Shown: one piece after another, positions 47,449 through 60,579 of the stretch
How positions within the stretch are numbered: position 1 is the first letter of the stretch
Layout of the letters: each line of letters starts with the position of its first letter
Source: Trametopsis cervina
Taxonomy: Eukaryota > Basidiomycota > Agaricomycetes > Polyporales > Irpicaceae
NCBI GenBank assembly: GCA_022385755.1
Contig: MU278368.1
Location: 490,859-554,858 of the forward strand
Direction of reading: 5' to 3'
DNA: 64,000 nt
Translations under genes and position numbers: made by a program
The notes under the pieces: model-generated
Databases searched by the model: none
Told to the model about the DNA's origin: nothing
Seen by the model: the letters and a program-made list of their open reading frames with translations, nothing else

Positions 47449-48405
47449 ATTTGCCCTGAGGGAATGTGTGGTAGTAGTAAGCCACTCTGTGATGGTGGGG
47501 CAACCACGACTGGTCACCTGCCAGGGACCTGGAGTTCGGGGTCCCGATAACCAATGCGATCTCCTAACTTGATCTATACAACACGATCGCACTCGCCAGG
47601 TCAGTGTGCAATCGGGATTAGCCGGAACTGCACAAATGGTGCATGCACGTTAGAGTGTCCCCGCCACACCAGAAAACAGTGTGATCCAGTTAGGGTACAA
47701 GTCATCACCATTGGTATCGATTTTCGAATCACAGCTGTCCAGTGAAGGATCTAGCGGTTATTGGTCCATGGAATGTAATATGACGAGCTAGTATACAGGT
47801 TTGGAACCGTCAACAGGGTCATTGTGCTCGTATCTAATGGTGACCTCAGCGTTGGCAAAGCCTTCCTTAATGATAGCGGTATGGTTAGTACCATGTAGGG
47901 TTTGTCAGCGTGACACGCACACTTCAATGCCGAAGTTAACGAGCTACGAAGCAGAATATTTACATTTGTCTCCCTCTGAGACTCAGCGACAGACGGCGAG
48001 CACGCTCATACCAGTGTGGTCGCGACCCCAAGGGACGCATTGACTAATGAGGTTGACAATCACGCATGATCTGCATTGCCTCTAGCCGCTCTGCTAGCCT
48101 GCGAAGTACATGGGAAGCAGACTATGGCGATGTTGTAGCGAATAGGCTACGGCGACACGAATCGCAAACTTTTAGCGTGACGTTAGAGGTACATACTGTT
48201 AGTTATTGCAAAATATAGCCTTAATTTTGCTTCGATTTTCCGGTGCTTCAGATTCAATGCAAAGTACTTACGTTCTAAAAGCCTTAAGCATGGTCGCGAC
48301 AAGCTGGAGAACTGCGGGACGTTCTACATGCATTCGTCGTGGAAAGAAATGAAATCCAGAGTGATAATATATCGGTATGAAAATAATATTAGCAGAAGAG
48401 CCATC
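47449..48405. other. Intergenic, no gene seen
   Basis: 957 bp between the J-protein 5' end and the VPS10 3' end. No coding motif, repeat or tRNA recognised. Confidence 0.45.
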
Positions 48406-51400
48406 TCATTCCTCATCTTCAAAGCGTAGTATCTGCGCATCTTCATCCACAGGTACATGTCTATATCCTCGTCTTGCTCGGAATCGTGTTGAGGCGGTGT
48501 CGAATTTTGCCGATACCCACTCCCAAGCAATGCCACCAAGCCCAACGAGGAACCACGGCACAGACGCAAGGGTAGCGAGCGCTCCTGAATCACTTCTGTA
48601 CCTTGGTGCACCGTCTGGGCCAGGTAGACGAATGGTTCTGAAAAGCAGCTGTGAGTAAGGCGGCGGATGAGTAAGGGCTAACGTACCCTCGCGCGAGACC
48701 ACTCTTATGGTAGAACCAATAGCCTACCAAGGCGGCAAACCCGCATGGGAAGCCTAGTATAAAGAGCCAGAAGAAAAAGCCATGCCCTTTAAGACCGGGA
48801 CAGCGGTGTTGGGGGCCGTGATCGAGTGTTAGGCCACCCACACAGGTAGAAATGGGCAGTTTTCGATACGCTGTCCTCTCGTACCAGAACTCATCGTCAC
48901 CGCGGCAAGAATCGTCGTTCGGCAGGGGATCGGTATTGGGTTCCAGTACACAGTCACCGTTGGCGTCCCTCCTATGATTGAATTCACTTGGTACAGAGTC
49001 AGAACAAAACGTTCGAAACCGAGGGGGAATAATATTACCATTCGAAATCGGCCGAGGTGCACGCACAGTGTTCTACTATTTTCTCCTCTTGCTTCTGTTG
49101 TGCGCCTACGACACAATTTGCATCCCTACGACGGCGATGGTATAATGTCTGCACCTGTGTTCAGCTCCAGAGAATACATCGAGACCGAGTACACATACCC
49201 TGCGTCCAAAGAGACAAGCTTCCGTTCGACCCTCACTGGGACTCCATAATTCGAAGTCATCATGTAATGGGTCATCCACATCTAACACGCCTGTAGAACC
49301 GTCAGTGCAGTCAAAGATCAACCCAATGATGGGACTTACACTGCCTCAAGGTGAGAGCAGAGAAATCTAGATGTATTGCTACTGCAGCATCGGATGAGCG
49401 GGGGTAGTATCCGAGCAGAATGAACCTGCGGCTGGTGTCCTCAGGTACAGTCACAATAGACTTCACCCGGACTTTCTCATCCGTAAAACGGTACTCCTTC
49501 CAGGTTTTCCCTTCATTGATGCTGAACATGACGTGATCGACTGGTTCTTCATCATTGGCCATTACCAGCACCGAACCGGAATCACCAAATTCCCAAAGGT
49601 GGGCATCCTTGTGAACCTCTTCCCAAGTAAATCCACCGTCGCGGCTGAGGAATGTGTCGCTATCTGTGTAGGCAGCGAGCTTCTCCCCGACGTTTCCAAC
49701 GGCCATGAGCAATCCGGGAACGGAGGGAGTACTATATGTGGCGCGCGCGTCGAAGCGTTCAGTAAACCCGTGAACGTGCAAAGCACAGCTCTAATTCAAG
49801 TTATTATCGCTTTCAACACACACCGTCGTAAATACTTACGGTCTTGTCGCATTCGTACTTGTTACCGTGAGAGTCTTTGGCAGGAGGGGTTAACGGCTTC
49901 CAGGAGCCACCTACAAAACCATCAGCAAATAGAATATACAGAACGGAGTTATCATACCATCGTTATGAGTGATGCGAGTCTGTATTTCCTTTGTGAGACT
50001 TATCGGAGCTGTATGTGGGTTGGAAACCACGTTAATCAAGGCAATCCCGTCCAGCCCAACCATCTTCTCAAAGTCAACGTAGCCATTCGCGTTCCGATTC
50101 ACGTAATCCGCGCTGACACCAAAATACGTGCCGTTAGAGTTCGACTTCAGGATGTTACCCCACCAAGGATCGGGAGGCTCTGATACCGTGACATGAAGGA
50201 ACACTGCTTTGGTGCTAGATTCGAGTATAGTGTAAGCCTGTAGATGGACGGTTGTTCAGGCCCATGGCTATAATCATTATAAAAAAACCCACATGTTGCT
50301 CAAGGCGCATAGTAGGGGGAAACAATCCAGTCGCAAATGTGCGACCATCAAGGGAAACTTGTAAGTCGAGAGAATGGTGCTGCGACTGGAACTGCGCAAC
50401 ACGTCAGGATCTCCGGCGTTTCCTCGAGACAAACAGAGTGACAAACCTCTGCGACTATGAGGAACTCGGAAAACTTAGCAAAACCGACGACATGGTTGAA
50501 CAGCTTCGTCTGCTTCCTGTAGAAATCCGAACCACTGATAAGCTCGAGTGGGTTGTCCATCTGGAAGAACTTCTGGTTGCCGGCCTTCACTTGATACGAC
50601 TCGCATATAATTTGGTTCGGATCGACACGAAGTTCAGAATCCCTAGCCCATGCACAGTTACGCACGTATGAGTCGATTGGATACCAGTCGCGGCCGTTGT
50701 TCCGAGTATAGAATGCTTCAACATGACAAGTTTTACCGAAATTATTGCAATCCCGCTGGCCGGTCCATATCAAGTTGTCCGATTGCATAGGGTGGAAATG
50801 TAAGACCGAAAGACCGAAGCCATTCGGCGGCAGGGGTGCAGTCAACGGGAACCACGTTTTGCCCGTATTTGTCGTGTAGTAGTACTTCTCGCTCTCTGTG
50901 ACTAGGTATGCGCGGTCATAGCTGAAAGTGTGATGGTAAAACGCCACAAATTTCTCGCCTGGCTGGACCTGATGCCAGGTGTAGCCTTCGTTGCTTGACT
51001 GCCAAACGCTGAAATCGCCCAAACGAACAAGAATAGTCTGCGACCGCTTAGTATATCAATGGAAAGAGCATGCGATGAGACATACCTGGGAGTTACGGAA
51101 GTACGCATATTGTTTGACAACGGCGGGGAACTCAGACTAGGACATCATTGTGATGAGATCCGCCGCTTCAATCATAATTATGACCACTCACGATTCTGTG
51201 AAGGACCTCTCCTTCTTGCGGTTGGGCTACGTAACGGTTAGAGTTTTGCTTCATCACAGGTTATAACAACTCACCTTGTGAACATGGTTTCTCCACGCGC
51301 TCATCTTTCTTTTTTCCTCGTTCGCGGTTACAAGTGTTGCCAGGGACGAGCCGGAAACCAGAGGAACCCATGTATGTTTCTTTCGAAGGATTCTGGCCAG

Positions 51401-53570
51401 TGCATACACCGAAAGGAATTGGTTCGGGACCGGAGGGGACGCATTGATCACCTTGCTTGACGAAATTGTAGTCACTAGAACAGTATTCGAGACACAAATG
51501 AGGCATTGCACATTGGATTTTGTGCCAACATACCATTCATAGTCCTCGTCGGTACAGGGACAATCTTCGTATCTTGCAATAGGATCAACGAATTTCTTTC
51601 CAACGTAGCAATCCGCACCCGCTTTGCGGCGTCTGTACCATTGCTATAGGTGCAGGTCAGCGCGAACACGATACATGCAGGCCGACGCCTACCTTATGGC
51701 CCATCAGACACTCGTGGCTTGCACTTCTTGCATGCCATTCCTCAAAATCACTATCTCCACATTGGCGAGATCGAGTATTGGCGAAGTCGAGGAAAACGAC
51801 AGCGACTCGATCTTCGCTGTTCTTCTGGTCTTGTTTACTGATTTGGCCAATTAGAATAAACTTCTGAGAAGTGGAGTCCGGAAGGGTGGTCAACACCCGC
51901 GAGCGAAGCTTCACTCCGATATTGTATTTCTTCCTGTATCTCACATCAAAATTCAATCCGAATTGCAGGTCTGAAAACGTACCAATTGCGGCCAAGATCC
52001 GTTGAATATCTGATCTCATCCGTTGGCTTCTCATCGTCCACAACAACGAGAATGCTCCCAGAATCACCGAATTCGTACTGATGCGCATCTCTCCTGATCA
52101 TGGTCCACGTCACGCCTGCATCGGTGCTGAGAAACGTGTCGCACTCGTCGTATGGCAGCAGGTGTTCTCCAATGGAACCGACACCCATGACAAATCCGGG
52201 GGCAGGAGAAGAGAAAACAAGGCCGAAGTTGTGTACATTGGTCACGGAGTGGAGATGCAGCGAGCAATCGTTATCAGCAGAGTCGCATGGGATCCGGCGG
52301 CCGTCACTGTCAGTAGCTGGGGGACGTATCCTGGACCATGTGCGGCCGTCATCGAACGTGATGCGAGACTGGAGTTTCTTCTTTTCTCGCCGAGCTTCAA
52401 CCTCTTTGGCATTGATCACGGTGTTCGCAAGCCCAACACCCTCGACACCATACAGGTTCTCATAGTCAACATAGCCCATCTCGTTACGATTGGTGTCCTT
52501 CAAGCTCTCCACAAAGAAAGTCCCGTTCGAGTTGCTGACGAACAGAGTGCCGATCGTGCTTCTGTCTTGCAGCATGACATCGACTCCTAACGAGTGCGTC
52601 GTGCTTTCTACTATGGTGTATGCGTTCTCCCTGAGCTGCGCGGATGACGCGAGTGGGAACTGCGCTTTAGCCCAGGTCTTCGTGTCTACCGTAACGTATA
52701 ACAGCATCTCGCCATTATTGCCGGGTGCGAGATCCCTCATCGCTACGACCGCAAATTTGCTGACGATCGCAAAAGCAACGATGCCTCGCGCGTTCTTCCC
52801 GATACCGAGGTCTTCCACTTGCTGTTCCTTGGAGAAGAAATCGGTGGAAGAGAACAGCCGACTGGATGAGAGCGAGTGCATGCCGTCGAGGGAGGTAGAG
52901 TCGAAGGCAACGCAGTATATCAAATCCTGGTGCGCATCGTGCTTGAAGTCCTTGCTACTATGTGCAAACTGGCAGCGCGAAGTCTCGCTCAAAAGCAGTT
53001 TGGCGTCACTGCTGAATGCGTCCTTGGTGTAATACGTCTCGTCGTGGCAGATGGCTCCAAAAATTCCCGTCGACTCACACTTCGTGCCTTGATACAAAAT
53101 GTACCCGTACTTGTTTGGTTCGGAATGGAAAGATAACGGTCTACCTACAAAGGCAGGCGGAACAGGTGTCTGAAACATTTTCCACGTCTTGCCTCGGTCA
53201 CTGGTGCGATAGTGAGTCGTGGTTTTCGTTAAGACAAAGGCCTGATGTATAGTTCAGTCAGTTTATGCTACATCATGACGCGACTACGCACATAGTTGTT
53301 GTCGAATGGATGTTCTATGAGCATTGCGGCCTTCCCATCCGGTATACCTTCTGCTTCCTTCCAATTCTTGCCCTCGTCGCCGGAAACCCACACGTTTCCT
53401 TTACTAGAGTCATGATACAAGACAGATGTAGTATCGTCAAAGAAGAAAAGTCGCGAGGGAAGGTTGGGAAAGTAGGTGATAGCGTGTTCAGGCTCTCGCT
53501 GCGCAGCGGTGACGGCTATGAAGCACAGAATTGACCAGAGAAAGACGGCTGTGCGGTGCAACGGCGCCAT
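48406..53570 (-). CDS. VPS10: Vacuolar sorting receptor Vps10 (sortilin family)
   Basis: Type I membrane receptor that sorts vacuolar hydrolases between the late Golgi and the endosome. It has a signal peptide ([15 protein letters not shown]), then a first ten-bladed VPS10 domain with repeated Asp-box motifs ([50 protein letters not shown]) and its Cys-rich end. A second VPS10 domain follows ([59 protein letters not shown]), again with a Cys-rich module. The transmembrane segment is [20 protein letters not shown], and a ~100-residue cytosolic tail ends ILRFEDEE. Two luminal domains in tandem are normal for fungal Vps10. There are over ten short introns. Confidence 0.93.
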
Positions 53571-54678
53571 TTCTACTGACTGTATTCAGTAAAGCAGAAC
53601 ATACCTCCCCTCGAAAGTACTTACTGGACGACGGTGGTTGTAATAGTGGTCGCACACCAGATCATCATCGTGTAGCTGTGCCATCGGCGTTACATTCCAC
53701 GTGACTGGTATCGCGTCGTGTACAGCGCTTCGCTGCTTACGCCGGATACGCACGCACAGAAAAACGGATCGACCGCCATCGGACTCTCGCGTGGCAGCTA
53801 CGGAGAATATGGAAAGCTACACATCGTAAGACATCGTCTTGTAATATCCGATCTGCATTGTAGCACCAATATTCTCCCAATAATACCATTTCTTGGTGGG
53901 TCAACATGCATGTTCGAGCACGAGGTAATCTGGAGTCACGCTAAGACACTCCTCCGACCTGTGAGTTCTCCATATTTGTTCGGCCTTCATTAGTTGTTAA
54001 TACCTGCGGCATCGTTCCTGTCTTAGCCTGTCTCAGCAACGTTTGCTCTTCAAAAAGACGATCAATTTCATACAGCCTGGAATGGTTCCGGCATGTTTTG
54101 TGACCATAGGCAACGAGTTGAATGGCCCCTCGCCTCATGACACCGCATTCATTCAACTCACAATGTCCCGCATGGATCGAGGCTTCTTTCTGGCCGCGTC
54201 CGCTGACCGTATTAACGCATCGTTACAGTACGGGTCTATAGGAGGAGTTGATTATGTATGTTGGTCCGTTCATGAACTGATGCTGATTTCTCGACTCGTA
54301 AGCCAGCGCGTTATCTTTTAGCGCGCTATTTGATCCGACAAAGCAAGGTCCGCTGAGCTGGAGGCACCGAGTTCAGTCCAGGGCGGTCGCCGTCGCCGTC
54401 TGGGCGATTCGAAAAGGCCGAAACTGCGACATCCGGCCACACGTAACCAGGCAAGCCAACAGCCAGGTCAACCCACTCTAATACGGCCAAGAGTACTGCA
54501 CCTGCGGCGTGTGCTGCCCATGTGTGGCTGTATAGCCGCTCCATTTGGGAGAAAAGACCGAACCAGATGGCACCTCGGCATGCTTTGTATATAAAAGACG
54601 CGAGTATCAGGTTTCTGCATCTGTTCGCTTTACAACTAATTCTCCTCCATTCCTTCCGACTTCAGATACCCTATTCTC
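53571..54678. other. Intergenic, VPS10 / GMC oxidoreductase
   Basis: Contains protein-like fragments on the plus strand (GSTAIGLSRGSYGEYGKLHI near 53777-53830, and a frame at 54043-54250) that might be exons of a small gene. I could not join them in phase, so they are left uncalled. The TATA element of the GMC gene is at the right end. Confidence 0.35.
54588..54597 (+). promoter_or_regulatory. TATA box of the GMC oxidoreductase gene
   Basis: tatataaaag, 82 bp before the ATG at 54679, a classical fungal core-promoter position. Confidence 0.6.
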
Positions 54679-57199
54679 ATGCGATCGTCGAGCATCTATC
54701 TGCTCACGCTCGCCTCCTATGCATCCTACGCTGCGGCGTATCAGGGCGGTCATCGCGACATTTACCAATACGGCCCTCATCTCACCCGCAGGAATATCGT
54801 CTCCAGCGATGATCAGCTTGCACAGTCGTACGACTTTGTGATTGTCGGCGGAGGGACTGCGGGCCTCGTGCTTGCTGCTCGTCTCTCCGAGGACAGTAAC
54901 CACACCGTCCTTTGTCTAGAGGCAGGCGACACCGGAGACGCTGTCAAGACTTCAATTGGTAAGCAATTTGGGCAGGGTTCGCGTGTATTCTTCCTGACGC
55001 CGCGTTCAACAGACATTCCTGCAAATACCTACTACCAGTCATTGCTTGGTTCCTCTTATGACTGGAACTTCAACACTGTGAAGCAGCCTAATGCGAACAA
55101 CCGTCCCATCTCCTGGCCACGCGGCAAGGTCCTTGGCGGCTCCTCGGCCATAAACGGCATGTATATGGTGCGCCCAGCGAAGCTCGAAGTTGACGCTTGG
55201 GCTGCTTTGATCGACGGCGGGGAGCAATGGAACTGGGATAACTTGTTTGCCGCGATGAAGGGCAGCGAGAAGTTTACCGTTCCGAGCGCCGATGTCCAAC
55301 AGGCCGGCAATCTTGAGTTCAATACCGTCAGTCGTGGCTCCGCTGGACCCGTGCAGGTTTCATATCCCGGATAGTAAGTGGTTTTTCGGTCTGATGTTAA
55401 AACCAGGTACTTATTCTCGAACAGTATACCGCCTATTGTCGGTAACTGGACAGCGACGCTTAGCAATATCGGCATCCCGACTTCTGCGGATGCGTACGGC
55501 GGTGAGGGATGGGGTGCATTTGTGGCCACGGTAAACATAAACCCGCAAAACTACACTCGCTCCTACTCCCGATCTGCCTACATTGATCCTCTCCCGCCTC
55601 GCTCCAACCTTGCGATTGTTCCAAACGCCACCGTGACCCGTCTTCTCTTCACGAACTCGTCTGGGAATCTGGTTGCTACCTCAGTAGAATACGCCAATTC
55701 TAGAACGGACACTCGCAAGACCATCAAGGTGAACAAGGAGGTAATTTTGGCCGGAGGGGCTCTCGGAAGCCCTCATGTCCTTCTTCACAGTGGCGTTGGG
55801 CCTGCGGATGTTCTCAGCAGTGCGGGTGTGCCAATAACTCTGGAGCTGCCAGGTGTAGGACAGCATCTTCAAGACCACATAGTAGGTCTTGCGCTTACAT
55901 GAATTGATGCTTATGTCTCACACGCCATGTTCAGAGCACGCAGGTTACCTTCAGCACCACGGCCGATACAGCGGCATCATTTCACTACAGTGATACTTTG
56001 GTGAGCCATCCGCCCCCATACTTGCACCTCCAACTAACGGTGCGTAGCCTAACGGCGTCTCTGAATCAACCTTTCTTTCCTTCATCAACTCCGCCACTGG
56101 GTATGCCAACATATCAGACCTCGTCGGCCTCGATAGCTATCAGTCGTTCCAAGCCAACATAGCTAGTGCTATCGACTCTTCTGCGGCGTCCCTCGTTCCA
56201 AGCCAGGATCCGACCGTAATCGCAGGATACAAGGCGATCTACAACGCCACCGCCAACATGATGCTTACCCCGGTAGGACAAGTGGAGATCTTGTTGAGTT
56301 TGACGGAGACACAGCAGAATACTCGGGTTGTGGCTGTTCAAGCAGCGTTGCAGCATCCTATGAGGTCAGTTTCAATCAATGCTTCTACGATATGCGACTT
56401 TAATATGACGACTTTCTAGCCAAGGCCGCCTGTATATCAACAGTGCTGACCCGTTTGAATACCCGGTTATTGACCCTGGCTACTACACCCATTCCGCAGG
56501 TCGGTCTGTTATGAACGCACTGTTCGGTGCTTGTGGTGTTGAATCATATCTGATATTTGTACAGATCACGTTCTTCTCCGCGAGGGGTTGAAACTCGCCC
56601 GTAAAATTGGTAATACTGCACCACTTTCGACCGCCTCGCTCGTGGAGCTTTCTCCCGGCTCATCCGTGCAGTCCGACGACGATTGGGATGCGTGGATTGC
56701 GAACTCCTTTGGAACAGAGTTTCATCCATCATGCTCATGTGCCATGTTGCCACTTGAGCTCGGTGGTGTGGTCGATTCTCAATTGAAGGTGTATGGAACT
56801 GGTACGCGTATCCCTATGTTTGGTCCCATTCGGATGTTAATGTGCTTTTTCGCTAGACAATGTTCGTGTGGTGGACGCGTCGATATTCCCTATTCAGTTC
56901 GCCGCTCATGTACGTGATTAATAAGTTTGTGGTTGCGTCAGTAGGCTGACCATCGTGCCGGTTCACAGTTGCAAGCGCCTGTCTACGGCCTCGCAGAGCG
57001 CGCCGCCACTCTCATCCGAAATCAATACAATGGACTAAACACCTCTCAAACCAATTCATCAAGCCAGCAAAACAATACAACACCCGATAATCCAACGCAT
57101 GAACAAACCCAGAGCGCGGCTGTCGGGTCGTGGTCGCGACCATCGCTTTCTGCTTCCCTGCTACTTGGCGTCGGAATTGCAGTTGCCTCATGGTTATAA
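54679..57199 (+). CDS. GMC-family FAD oxidoreductase, secreted, C-terminal anchor-like tail
   Basis: Glucose-methanol-choline oxidoreductase (AA3 type). The signal peptide is MRSSSIYLLTLASYASYAAA. The FAD fold starts YDFVIVGGGTAGLVLAARLS with LCLEAGD; then WPRGKVLGGSSAINGMYMVR, EVILAGGALGSPHVLLHSGV and the catalytic end FHPSCSCAMLPLELGGV and IFPIQFAAHLQAPVYGLAE. The likely catalytic His is in SEFHPSCS/TEFHPSCS; the second active-site His is in QFAAH. The intron after ...VKTSI removes a stretch that would otherwise interrupt DIPANTYYQS. Unusually, an Asn/Gln/Ser/Thr-rich stalk and a final hydrophobic end (SASLLLGVGIAVASWL) follow the enzyme. About seven introns. It could be an aryl-alcohol or sugar oxidase/dehydrogenase; the substrate is open. 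Confidence 0.88.
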
Positions 57200-58219
57200 G
57201 TGGCTCCGTGTACGGAACGCGTTTCTCTTCAGTGTTGCGGTTTTGCCGTTGACTTTCTTCAAGAACATTACTTTATTACTCATGGACTTTCTTGCATCCG
57301 ATATTGTGCTGTAACTACCAACAATCCCTACTCGTCATCGCTCGTTTCCTACTTCGTTTGGCTCATTGAATTCGTAGTCCATACCTGCAGTTATAGTTGT
57401 AGCCTCTGTAGATATTAACTAGCACTTTGGCGATGGAACACTGACTGTATGTCGTGTCCATTCTCAGTAGTCTTCCGGCCTATCTATTCCGTGGCATACC
57501 GTGTAACACGAAGCAGGGCTGTAATCTTATCTAATGATATACTAGGCGTAATGGTCTCCAACCTGGGCAAGCAATGCGAAGTCGGGAAAAATCGTGGCGT
57601 CTCTTGACAATTCAACTATCGGAAAGTCAGGTGTCGGCAATGCGCTTGTGTCACCAGCATGCGCCTGAGCACCACCGGAAAAGGATGAGACGAACGTGCG
57701 GCAGCCCACCGACCCCAAAGCTCCCGCGGGCGTGGTTTCGCAATGCACGCGTATCTTCTAAGGTCCGGCGATAAATCTTGACGTCTGCTTGCACGAATAA
57801 TAATGTGAACTACTAGCATTGCTAATACTGCGTAAGGTTGGTGATTCGCGACGGTGATGAAACGAAGATTGGAAACGCATGAATTGAACACGCCGAGTAC
57901 GTCAAGCCCTTGGTACAAATACAGTGGTGAGCCAGATAGCAGCGCGTTCATAAACGAGCCTGTCGAGTGACGCGTTGGCCGAGTGAGGGAACGGTCAAGT
58001 GGTGGCAACTTTTGGTTGCCGGAGTACTCCACAAGCCAGACTGGACGCATAGGGTGCAAGTCGATGAACGAGGGTATTAGACAAGCCTTACTGAGATTTG
58101 CGGACCGAGGTCGAATGTCAAACCACAGGGCGTCGAGAAAGCAAAAAAAAAGGAAATCAAAGTCGTTTCACAGTCCTAGTCCATACAAACATCCTCATAG
58201 CTTATCCCCGTGGCTTTGT
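57200..58219. other. Intergenic between convergent genes, possible gene relic
   Basis: On the minus strand about 57542-58059 carries protein-like pieces (GSPLYLYQGLDVLGVFNS; GSVGCRTFVSSFSGGAQAH ending GDHYA) in two frames. They might be joined by an intron near 57760-57880. No family recognised; a short secreted-protein gene or relic is possible. Confidence 0.25.
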
Positions 58220-60178
58220 TCATGCATCTAGTAAAGCCGCTGCTTTCCGCGCATTCGCTCGGAAGGTTTCAACCTGCAATTCCAGATTCCTGATCTTCTC
58301 TCGTGCCTCGCGCAGGTCCCCTGTCAGACGAGCATTCTCTTCCTTCAACGCGTGGTTTTCATCCGATGCCGGCGGACTAAAATCACTCTAAAGCAACGTC
58401 GTTTAACGCACTGGAGCGCGGAACTGTAAGACGTACCTCAAATCCAGAAGAGAACGATCTCGAAAGGGGTTTGGATTCCACGGGCGATGAAACTGACTGA
58501 CTTGGCGTGACGACCTTGGGCGAAGAGACCGGCACAGGAGCTGGTGCGGGCGTCGTAGTCGATGCGATGGATGGGCTTGGTGCCGGCGCACTCGAAATGC
58601 GCGTCGGAGCGGTCGAGGGAGTGGATCCAGAGGTGATGGACCCGTCTTCAAGGCTGACCAGCTTCGGGGCCGCAGTTTTGCCAGAGAAGAACTCACCGGC
58701 TGTTAGTGCCGGTTCGGATGATGGGGCAGGGGGATAGATATCGGACTGGAAAGACTCAGCCTGCTAGGAGGGTCAGGAATGCAGCGACGGAGACCAGAGA
58801 TGGGCGAACCTTTCGTGGTACGATGAACGCGATGGGCTCCACGGTGTTGCCGTAGACCTTGTAAGCACGTGCGATTTCGCAGTCAGTTACACTGAGAGCG
58901 CGTCGTGGAAGGAAGCACATTCCACGCTGCGGGTCCGTGGACTTATGCTCGGATAGCGGGAAGAGCGTGTCATTCTCGTATTCATAGTAGCGGATGTTGC
59001 CATCCCTGTACATCGTCAGTCAATGCGATCATTGCCGTCAGCAAGAACGTACCCTTTGCCAGCTAGTGTAGAACACACATCAGGTAAGAAGTACAAGCAA
59101 AGGATCGGGCGCACCAAGGAAGAGAATGTTGTTGTCGCTCCAGAATGGCATCAAAACTCCCGAACTCTGGTCGATCGTCGTCGTTTTAAGGTTGTTCAAG
59201 CTGCTTGCTTCCCATATTCCCACTTGACGGTCGCTCATCTTGCTAAATCCGGTCGTTGCTATCCTGTCGTGCTCGCCCATCCATACGACACGGGCACCCT
59301 ATACAGAATGATTAACACGGTTCACAGACAAGAGTCGACGCGCAACGCGGGGCAAACCTTGACACCCCCATGCCCATCGTTAATCCTGACAGGTTCTCCC
59401 CCTGCGCGGGGATCGAACAGTCTGATCTTCTTATCTCTGCTGGTAGTAACAAGCAGCGTCCCAGTAGGATTAAACGTAAAACTTTGTATGGCATCGCCAT
59501 GTCCGCTCAAGACGCTCTTCGGCGATTCTGGGCTGCCCAGATCCCAGAGCTTGACGGTGTATTCTCCGGTAGCCGTGGCCAGCACATGCTCTGCGGTTGG
59601 ATGCCAAACAACCTGTCCGACACGCTTTGGCGAGACATCGATGCGGAGCACAGGGTCAAAGTCAACAGGGTCCCAGCCGTCCGCGCCCCATCCATTGAAT
59701 GCGGCATTCTCGACTTTCCAGATGAGAGCCTTGCCGTCTTCCCCTCCGGATGCGACGACACTATCATCGAATGGTGACCAATCGGTGTCAAGAACGGGGG
59801 CGGTGTGCCCGCGAGCGAGGGGAATAATATCAGGGACCTTGTATGAGAGACCGTTGGGGAGTGGGGCAAAGGGAGATGGCAACGGAAGGATAGCGAATGC
59901 ACCACCGCCGGACGCGTTCCAGTTAACGCTAATATATTTCTAGGCAACACAGGCGGGTCAGATTGAAGGAGAAAACTTGTGAACGAAACGTACAGCAGAG
60001 GCCGCTATATAATTTGTGTCCCACGCGCTATTGGTGACCTTCAAGTTCTCCACTCCGTACTCCTTCTTTCCCGGCTGGCCAAAGACATGACTGGAACGCG
60101 GTTTGTCCAAGGTCGACCAAGAGCGTGCGGAGATATGGGACTTACCGATATTTCGATGCACGCACAAATCGCGACATT
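58220..60178 (-). CDS. CRN1: Coronin, actin-binding WD40 protein
   Basis: Regulates cortical actin and Arp2/3. First exon MSRFVRASKY, then RHVFGQPGKKEYGVENLKVT, the diagnostic coronin N-terminus. The WD40 propeller is visible as ARGHTAPVLDTDWSPFDDSV, DGKALIWKVEN, RVGQVVWHPTAEHVLATATG, YTVKLWDLGSPE, HGDAIQSFTFNPTGTLLVTT and DKKIRLFDPRAGG. Then come WSDNNILFLGAP and GNIRYYEYEN, followed by CFLPRRALSVTDCEIARAYK (C-terminal extension), a Ser/Pro/Thr-rich linker and a C-terminal coiled coil (EENARLTGDLREAREKIRNL) for oligomerisation. Five or more introns. Confidence 0.93.
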
Positions 60179-60579
60179 TTACTGGATAGGTTCACCTTTT
60201 CCTTAGTAATGTGGTCTGGGATGAAACGATGAAAGAGGTATAACCAGATGGCTGTCGTTCAGAAGCAAGTAGCGATCAAAGAGATGCGACGGCACAGATC
60301 TAATATTCGACTCAAGCCAGAAAATCCCAGTAAGGCTTGGATAAGACCCTCATGCGATCAATTCACACGCTACACTGTGACTCTGCCTTCGACTCTTTCA
60401 GGTGCGGCTTCCCTCCACCACACCCCTCACGGTTTGCTCGCGCGGAGGATATGCACCCGGTGCGAATATAGAAAGGTTAGTCTTTTGCGACGGCGAACGG
60501 GGGAGGTTGACGTGGATTGAACAGGTCACGTGCTTTGCGCACCCTCATTGATACCGCCAGCTTCACCTATTGAGCAAGG
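60179..60579. other. Divergent promoter region, coronin / DAO oxidoreductase
   Basis: 401 bp between two divergent start codons; no gene in it. Confidence 0.45.

Noticed and set aside
53718..54321. Possible small plus-strand gene upstream of the GMC oxidoreductase
   Set aside because: Protein-like pieces exist, but donor and acceptor phases I tested do not join them; left as uncalled sequence.
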